Below are positions 60,967 through 64,000 of a DNA stretch of 64,000 bases, piece by piece (within the stretch, counting starts at the first letter, position 1; every line of letters begins with the position of its first letter). The position numbers and the translations under genes were made by a program. The stretch comes from Sipunculus nudus (Eukaryota > Annelida > Sipuncula > Golfingiida > Sipunculidae): NCBI GenBank assembly GCA_026874595.1, contig CM049306.1, positions 100,243,642 through 100,307,641 on the forward strand, given 5' to 3'. The notes under the pieces were generated by a model that did not search any database, had not been told where the DNA came from, and saw nothing but the letters and a program-made list of their open reading frames with translations.

Positions 60967-62586
60967 GGGTGGCTGAAAGAAGCAGGGACTAAACGGTGCT
61001 TGTTATCAGTCTGTGGAAATACCCCCTTTGAAACGCATAATAAATACGCAAAAACGTTGCATTCTTATTATTTGTATTAAGTTAATTAGCATCTGTCCTA
61101 AAAAAATGAAAAAAAAACTTATATGGGTAAAAACAAGAAAAGACGCACGTCTATGAATACAAAGAGATTTTAGGAGGCAACTTGTATGGGAATACGCCTA
61201 TATCATTTGTGAATATGCAGCGGTTCGCATATGTGTGAATATGCAGCGGTTTATATTCTTAATATAAATAAGTGTAGTCTAAATACTGGGCCGGCTTTTA
61301 GGCTTATGAACGCACACATCCCTGTGTTTTTGTGGACATCTTCAATTCTGGACCTAGTTTTTGTAATATTTGAATATTCATCTACGTTCTAGACGAAGTC
61401 GTGACCTCTCGTTTCAAGATTTCAGGTTTCATGCCTTGTCCTTTAATGGGTACCATTGGAAGCGGGGCACTACTAAATGTTTGAAAAATTATATATATTT
61501 AAGGCGTTTTGAGAAGAAAAAGGCATATTTTGGATAAAAAGACACTAAAAGTAAGGAAAACAGTTTGATTAAGGATAAGATATGCTAAAATGATAGTTAG
61601 GGGAGGGGTCTTCCAACGCTTATTGTGACAAGTGCCTGTGGTCCCCAATATGTAGAAACGTCACTCCTATCATAAAGATACATTAGTATAGCCACTTTAC
61701 CGGACGCACTCATTTAAATGTCTGCTGAATTTTAGTTTGCAACTAATTAATTAATTAGTTTGAAATATCACGTTTAAGGGGTGGACCTGGGCGCTGGAAC
61801 AGAGTTAAGCTCTCGTGGGCGCTAATTTCGGCAGAAAGCTTGATTATGAGAAAAATGATACCTCGTTCATAAGCAGAAGCGTCAGAAATAGGATACAGGA
61901 ACAAAACCATGTGTCTGTGCATCAGAAGTCACTTTTTCGCTAATATGACACCCAGACAATGAAAACACTGACTTAAATACTATAAAAATTAATCTCACGA
62001 ATTAAAGCAATAAATTCTAACTATTAACATGGAATCAAAGAAAACCATAAAACATATGATGCAGTGTTATCTTTCATAGAATAATTTACAATTGCAGATA
62101 GCTGAGACAAAGAAGTAAGATAATTTTCCATTACACCACCTGTTCCATAATTATATATGTCGTAAAAAAGCTACAGACGAGGTTTCCAGTGAATCGACGA
62201 GAAAGAAAAGGTAACTCGATAAATAAGCATTTTAATTGACATGGCCAGTCTCTTACGATACCTTATATGAGACAGGGGCCATGAGAATCGCCTCTTTTAT
62301 ACTATGTTTTAGAGAAGTAATTGATTGCAACAATACGCACGCCATGTACATAGATATATGTTTTCAATTCCATTGCAGATCATATAACTGAAAGCGCTCG
62401 TAAGTTATATTTATGAAATCCTGTTATCATCTGCAGTAATGCATAGCCGATATGTGACTTCGGCCTCTTCTTTGCCACTACGAGTCCAATCCTGCCATAT
62501 TCTCTCCGCAGAAAGATTTTTGCCTTGGCATGATTTGACTGATTCGTACCTCACATGCATTTCAATAACTCTTCTCTTCCATCAGA
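60966..62586. other. Unassigned sequence with isolated splice-like words
   Basis: The palindromic tract CTAATTAATTAATTAG lies near 61744. Acceptor TTCCATTGCAG at 62368-62378 and donor GTAAGTT at 62400 bound only 21 bp. I cannot support a gene. Confidence 0.4.
61209..61252. repeat. 26-bp tandem duplication
   Basis: GTGAATATGCAGCGGTT occurs at 61209 and 61235. Confidence 0.85.
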
Positions 62587-62660
62587 TCAGGAATGAATTC
62601 TCGATGTCCGATGTTGCAAGTCGGGTGTCGGAAGAGTATATGACTAGTAATTATAAATAA
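62587..62660 (+). other. Weak candidate terminal exon
   Basis: A good polypyrimidine tract ending CTCTTCCATCAG precedes an open stretch reading IRNEFSMSDVASRVSEEYMTSNYK and then a stop. It is too short to trust and no partner exon is identified. Confidence 0.15.
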
Positions 62661-63461
62661 TGGAACCGTTTAAGGGTAATTGATTGCATAATAAACCTTG
62701 TATTACATCTACCATTTGGTATATGCTTTACAGTTTGGTAAATAGTAATTGTGTCCCTTTCATTTTAGATATGTAGCACCTCACACAGAAGAACTAAGCA
62801 ATGTATAGTAATTAATTTGTTGACCAGATGGTGATGTACTGAATGGTGAATTGGTTGACATAATAAGAAATTATCTTTCATAAAAATTCCCCCGTGTCCA
62901 TTGCGGATCGGTGGACGTCACACCCGCTTAACATAAATCAACTGAAAGAAACATCTCTCTGATCAAATGAATGTATATTTTCATCCACAAGTTTTTGCAT
63001 AGATTTAAATTAGATTGATCATCGTATTTCCATTTGGCTATCAGGCTCGCTACAGAATGGTTTACTTATGTGTCGATACGGTGCCTATGCCGGCCATTTC
63101 CCGCAACGGTTGACTGACTTGACATATTACAAATCTATCTAAATTGTCAGAAAGTAACATAATATTCTTTACAAACTTTCATGATAAGAATTGCTTGATC
63201 TCAGGTATACTACGGTAGATAGAATGTATATTACGTGAATAGTATACATAAAATTAATAAAAGCGCCATTTGTCGTATTCTGTAAAATACAGTATATTTA
63301 TGAAAGGTTTCTTTTATGGAAACGAAGTTATATTTGTAGAAAATATGAATTATAAGGCTGGTTCTAATTGCGCAGCTACAAAAACACGGCAACATTTTTT
63401 CCTGGACCTCAATATCCATCAGTTGCACAATAGAGTGGAAAGCCCGTTTATTTGACAGGTG

Positions 63462-63464
<3 letters not shown>

Positions 63465-63510
<46 letters not shown>
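63465..63510. repeat. (TA)n microsatellite
   Basis: Pure TA run. The minus-strand YIYI frame across it is an artefact. Confidence 0.97.
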
Positions 63511-63511
<1 letters not shown>

Positions 63512-63887
63512 CAAATATATATAGTGAGCGATCAATAAAGAGTAGATGCCGACTCGAATAAGTACCTGCCACTATAGAGGCTTTGATGTTTTAAAACTGG
63601 ATTAGACTTTTATATTACGAAACGAGATCCATTTACTATTACATGTATTTAAAATAAAAACCTTCCTCTTTGGATCATTGTCAGATCTTGGGAGAAGAGA
63701 GGCTGACTGAAGCTCCTTCTTGTCAGGTCCTAATTCATATCCGTGCTCAGGACAGTGGATTCAGCAGCACTGCTTAAACGTCATGCACGCCCAGTGCTGA
63801 ACTCAATATATATATGTCTGAAAATCAATAAAATATGTGTTTGTCCTATGGCCTTCATGTATCATGGTTATATTTTAATAATTCTTA

Positions 63888-63914
63888 AGTAGGATTAGTA
63901 GGATTAGTAGGATT
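63888..63914. repeat. 9-bp tandem repeat, 3 copies
   Basis: AGTAGGATT three times in a row. The rest of 63511-64000 shows nothing to annotate. Confidence 0.9.
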
Positions 63915-64000
63915 TCAGTGGGACAATGTTTTATGACTAAATTATTTAAAATCTTTTTAAGGATATGTCTATTTCCGATATTGGCACTGTCCATTGAATT

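Noticed and set aside
60829-61080. 83-codon frame with YIYI core
   Set aside because: Microsatellite artefact, flanks show no coding features.
62379-62399. 21-bp microexon between TTGCAG and GTAAGTT
   Set aside because: Splice words this close occur by chance; no neighbouring exons can be linked.
63231-63572. 113-codon minus-strand frame with YIYI
   Set aside because: Microsatellite artefact in AT-rich DNA.

Overview
The window is AT-rich eukaryotic DNA with almost no coding content. I find no bacterial or viral gene, no complete open reading frame longer than about 130 codons, and no recognisable protein domain. Long microsatellites, a large minisatellite array, non-autonomous DNA transposons and tRNA-derived SINE-like elements suggest a metazoan intergenic or intronic region. 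A marine invertebrate such as a mollusc would fit, but that is an impression from repeat style and not a demonstrated assignment.

Layout. Positions 1 to about 11235 are one continuous tandem array of a 53/54-bp monomer, organised into higher-order blocks: a near-identical 4609-bp-period duplication and a 1607-bp, roughly 30-monomer unit repeated with internal losses. From 11.2 to 17.9 kb the sequence is mostly unassignable, with a GC-richer block at 12.3-13.2 kb that has coding-like minus-strand sequence and a GC-rich transposon-like repeat at 16.5 kb. From 17.99 to 22.28 kb there is a head-to-tail segmental duplication. Its first copy received a MITE, then a second MITE of the same family inside the first, and separately a tRNA-derived SINE. 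The second copy preserves both empty sites.

From 25 to 36 kb three copies of a non-autonomous hAT-like element carry internal TA microsatellites, and two of them have perfect 8-bp target duplications. An LTR-like or retroposed element with TATA box and polyadenylation signal lies at 33.2-33.8 kb between perfect 8-bp direct repeats. From 36 to 64 kb the sequence is low-information DNA with microsatellites, small tandem duplications, another MITE (49.0 kb), a dispersed repeat pair (47.1 and 48.7 kb) and a possible tRNA-related element (56.3 kb).

The only plausible coding pieces are short exon-like open segments with good splice sites on the plus strand: 40594-40726, 52385-52613 and 55017-55205. 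A start-codon/donor site at 50542-50552 has a compatible phase with the second of these, which has a compatible phase with the third. I do not recognise the encoded sequence, and the multi-exon gene is a hypothesis. The strongest and most checkable content is the mobile-element history: nested insertions, target-site duplications and paralogous empty sites.
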